From positions 6,301,786 through 6,365,785 of the forward strand of contig CM060855.1 in assembly GCA_030737835.1 (NCBI GenBank): a stretch of DNA of 64,000 bases. The letters are read 5' to 3'. The notes below the pieces were generated by a model. It was not told where the DNA came from, did not search any database, and saw nothing but the letters and a program-made list of their open reading frames with translations. Positions 61,133 through 64,000 of this stretch are shown piece by piece (position 1 is the stretch's first letter; every line of letters starts with the position of its first letter). This DNA is from Acorus gramineus (Eukaryota; Streptophyta; Magnoliopsida; Acorales; Acoraceae). A program made the position numbers and the translations under genes.

Positions 61133-61584
61133 GATATATTCTTTTTATTAAAAATTAATTGTTTAAAAGACATGAATATAATTATTATTTTTGTACATAC
61201 TGTTAAGCAAATAAAGTATATACTCCATGAGCTGAATGCAAATCATTTTCAACTTTCAAGAAACAAAAAAATATAATATAATAATTCATTCAACAAACAA
61301 TGAAACAGTAAATGAGGCTGCAATTATACACAAATTAGACAATTAATTATGGTCAATGAAGTTGTGTATTAATCCAATGCTGCCAATGAAGAAGCAGTTA
61401 TATAACAGAATTGATGATGAGTATTTAAAATTAAATCAACCCACGTGAGATGCAATGGTTCAGTCTGCACCAAAATAATAATAGTAATAATAATATAATA
61501 AACACAACAAACAGACTGAACAAGTTGAAGTTCACGTGAGGGGGGCCTGCCACTGTAAATGAAATATCCGGAGCGAGTGACATT
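61127..61584. other. AT-rich intergenic
   Basis: No gene or defined repeat recognised. Confidence 0.45.
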
Positions 61585-61593
61585 TTATTTGAA

Positions 61594-62619
61594 GGGGAGT
61601 GATATACGGACCACGTACAACGAGAAAACCACCCCGGGATGAATAACTTTTATTCACCCGTAATCAAAGGAAAATCACTCTAACCAATCACACCCCATTT
61701 TAAATCAAACCCACCCCCTTGTATTGTTTGACAAATGTAGTATCGATCGGTGCTACTGTTACATATGTCGACACTTCTAGTGTCGAATGGAAAGGTTATA
61801 CAAATATTTTTTTCTGTTATAATATCAACACATTTATTGACGATATGTATTGAATATATCATTAAGCGGAGCGTTAGTACTAGCAGATTATTGAAAAATA
61901 AAAAGATAAGTATCAGTCGACACATGAGATGTCGAGAAAAGTGTCAATGGCCGACAATGATAGTGTCGATACGAACAGATAATCGCAAGCTATTTCTTAT
62001 AGATTTGTTTGAACTTCATCATCTCGAGAACTCAATGCCATGTCATTGGAATAATTTTGTCGATTGAAAGCTGTAAGTTGAATACGTTTCTTGGGAGTCA
62101 TACTACATTATAAAAGATTAAGTAAATACTCGATCATATAAAAGAAATTAAGAGTTATATATCCATTAGGATCATATACAAAAAAAAAAAAAAAGAGTTA
62201 TGCTTTTCAAACTAACATCAATCAAATATTTGAATAAAATGAGTCTTTGTTAGTTTATACTGTCAGCCTATAACACAAATAAGATAAAAAAATAAGAAGA
62301 AGATAAAAAAGAAGATGGAGGAAGTATATTTACTTTACATTTCAATATTGAACAAAAGACGATGACTGGCGAGTGGAACAATATCGAAACGGCGATGGAA
62401 AGAGAGGAAAGGCTGGTGGAACAGGAGACGGTGATCGGCGGGCGTCGTCGTTGACTATTGAAATGGTGCACGGGTGGAGATGAGTTAAAGAGAGAGGAAT
62501 AATTTTGTTAAATGGGTTGGGGTGGTTTTATACAATAACATTTAATAAGGGGTGATTTTACAGGTTTTAAAAAATTTGGTGGGGTGACTTTCCCACCGGG
62601 GTTTTAAATATCCGTCCCC
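61594..62619. mobile_element. Mutator-like element with 9-bp target duplication
   Basis: A 1,026-base element with inverted termini GGGGAGTGATATACGG and (complement of the right end) GGGGACGGATATTTAA, flanked by TTATTTGAA (61585-61593) and TTATTTAAA (62620-62628), one mismatch. Subterminal regions of about 110 bases are loosely complementary (AAAACCACCCC / GGGGTGGTTTT). The interior repeats the word TGTCGA several times (61760-62060) and has a more GC-balanced part near 62340-62480. No transposase was seen; captured host sequence cannot be excluded. Confidence 0.6.
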
Positions 62620-62757
62620 TTATTTAAATTAATATTAAAGACAGTGAAACGTGGAATTGCATAATTGATTTACGGCAAAGGTACCGGCCGGGTGCACGGA
62701 TCTTATCTTCATGTATTGATGGTGATGCTTCTCCATGCATGCCTGTCCTTTTTAATT

Positions 62758-63400
62758 AATGGGAAATATGCATGTAGCCCCTGGAAGTTAGTCCGGATCC
62801 CTGCTTTTTTATAAAAATCCATGTAACTTGTAACTCGGGCCAGATAGATTGAGTTAAACTCAAAATTTTAAAGAAATTCAATCCAAATTCAACCCGACTT
62901 GATCATCGGGTTTGAGAAGCCCAACGCTAACCCAATCCGTTGGGTTTGGTTTGGGTTGAGTTCGGATTTAACTTCTAAAATATATCATTATAAACAATTA
63001 AAATTTTGTAAAAGTCAATGTTCCATATGAAAAAAATAACAAAGATGAAATTAAAGAATATTTTTATTAAAAATATATAAATAAAACTATAGAATTGATA
63101 GATTATAGGTAAACATAAATTAAAAAATTCAAAATTTATTTTGTAATAAATTTAAAAAATTAAAATATGACTTATAATATTTAAATTTAGGTTCGAGTTG
63201 CTCCGGTTTGGATTCGGATTGAATCCATACACTAGAATCCTAACCCATACCCACCCAAATGTCAGGTTGGACCCGTCCAAGTTACACCCCTATAACCCCG
63301 TAAAAATTTTTATAGTAACCAAAAAAAAAAGAAAAAAAGATTTAAGTTAAATTTCTCTTAATTTAGGAGGAATATTTTGTTACTTAAGGTCATCCTGAAA
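62758..63400. mobile_element. Mutator-like MITE relic split by a hAT-like insertion
   Basis: The left piece (62758-62829) begins GGGAAATATGCATGTAGCCC and ends AAAATCCAT. The right piece resumes with ATAACCCCGTAAAAA and, further on, AAGTTAAATTTCTCTTAAT and GAGGAATATTTT. Joined, they follow the start of the elements at 14069 and 54404. The piece between (about 62830-63287) is a relative of the relic at 22213-22900. The right end was not found. Confidence 0.45.
62830..63287. mobile_element. hAT-like insertion, GTAACTTGG family
   Basis: Termini GTAACTCGGGCC and CCGTCCAAGTTACACCCC are roughly complementary. Tips carry GGGTT/AACCC-type repeats. The internal order matches 22213-22900 (CAACCCGACTTG, TTAAACAATTAAAA-like, TCAGGTTGGAC). 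Target duplication is imperfect. Confidence 0.45.
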
Positions 63401-63935
63401 ATATATATTCATATAACCTCCTAAAAGATTACAAACATACAAACAATTTAACAGTGTACACAAATGGTAAATAAAGAGGGGTAAAAATGAAAAATATTAT
63501 GGTGAACCATGTAAAATAAAAGAACCCAAAACTAATATACAATAGATTTGAGAACCTAAAAGTAAGTTCAGATTTTCTAAGAATCTAAAAATAATTTAGT
63601 ACTTCTCCTAAGGATCCAAAATTAATTTTTATTCGTATTGTTTTTTATATTGGCCTTTTAGTTTTTAATACATTAATATTGTTTTGTATATAAATGTCTC
63701 TGCTGAATATTAATGCACCTAAGATCTAATTAAATCGCATTTTTTTAATTATTCTGTTTGAAAGCGTTGACTGATACATCAGCCCTAAGTTCTCTGACAA
63801 AATAATAATAATGATAAGAGGTATCCCAAATCTTTGCTCCACTTTTATTGCAGTTCCTTTACTATTTTTTAGATGAGAGTTCCTTGATGGTTTTCGTTTT
63901 TCATAACGAGTAAATGCATACAATATGTCCCGCCG
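63401..63935. other. AT-rich intergenic
   Basis: No gene recognised. The minus-strand ORF here shows no domain. Confidence 0.4.
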
Positions 63936-64000
63936 GCTGTGGTCCAGTTGTTGAGGACGCCACTCTCCTCCGGGAAGACTCGGTTTCAAACCCTGTTGGC
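63936..64000 (+). mobile_element. Head of a tRNA-derived SINE, cut by the window end
   Basis: An A-box-like TGGTCCAGTTGTTGAG (63940-63955) is followed by a B-box-like GGTTTCAAACCC (63982-63993) at tRNA spacing. The body lies outside the window. Confidence 0.5.

Overview
The window is nuclear DNA from a flowering plant. The genes carry spliceosomal introns. They sit as GC-rich islands in a very AT-rich background full of small DNA transposons, LINE ends, SINEs and solo-LTR-like segments. Two genes are intronless and extremely GC-rich, with GC falling from 5' to 3', which resembles monocots more than eudicots; the species cannot be named from this sequence.

Five protein-coding genes are supported. 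(1) 3288-5582 (+): an intronless phenylalanine ammonia-lyase with AC elements, a double W-box and a TATA box upstream. (2) 8993-10021 (-): an intronless SLC25A44-like mitochondrial carrier. (3) 26551-27045 (+): a small secreted Pro/His-rich cell-wall-type protein. (4) 30040-39941 (-): an ataxin-2-like CID protein with Lsm, LsmAD and PAM2; 13 coding exons could be joined in frame, plus a 5'UTR exon near 40960-41060. (5) 45483-54095 (-): a phospholipid:diacylglycerol acyltransferase in 6 exons. They belong to unrelated processes (phenylpropanoid entry, mitochondrial transport, cell wall, mRNA regulation, oil synthesis), and nothing suggests a gene cluster.

Layout: 0-3 kb SINE-like sequence, two copies of one repeat, and the PAL promoter; 3-10 kb PAL, a solo-LTR-like segment and the carrier; 10.5-26.3 kb a gene desert packed with MITEs (Mutator-like, hAT-like, Tourist-like, foldback, and many copies of AT-rich families); 26.5 kb the cell-wall gene; 30-41 kb the CID gene, whose introns hold a hAT element, a Tourist MITE and LINE pieces; 41.6-43.3 kb a SINE and an antisense LINE lying side by side; 45-54 kb PDAT; 54-64 kb a second desert with Mutator-like elements, a Tourist MITE, a solo-LTR-like segment, a GC-rich palindrome between two (TA)n runs, and a truncated SINE at the edge.

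I found no tRNA or rRNA gene, CRISPR array, organellar insert or clearly new multi-gene system. The most unusual items are the PAL (no intron, long C-terminal tail), the hairpin-capped palindrome at 60.46-61.09 kb, and the transposons whose target-site duplications can be read directly. Exon limits were placed by hand from splice signals, reading phase and family similarity.
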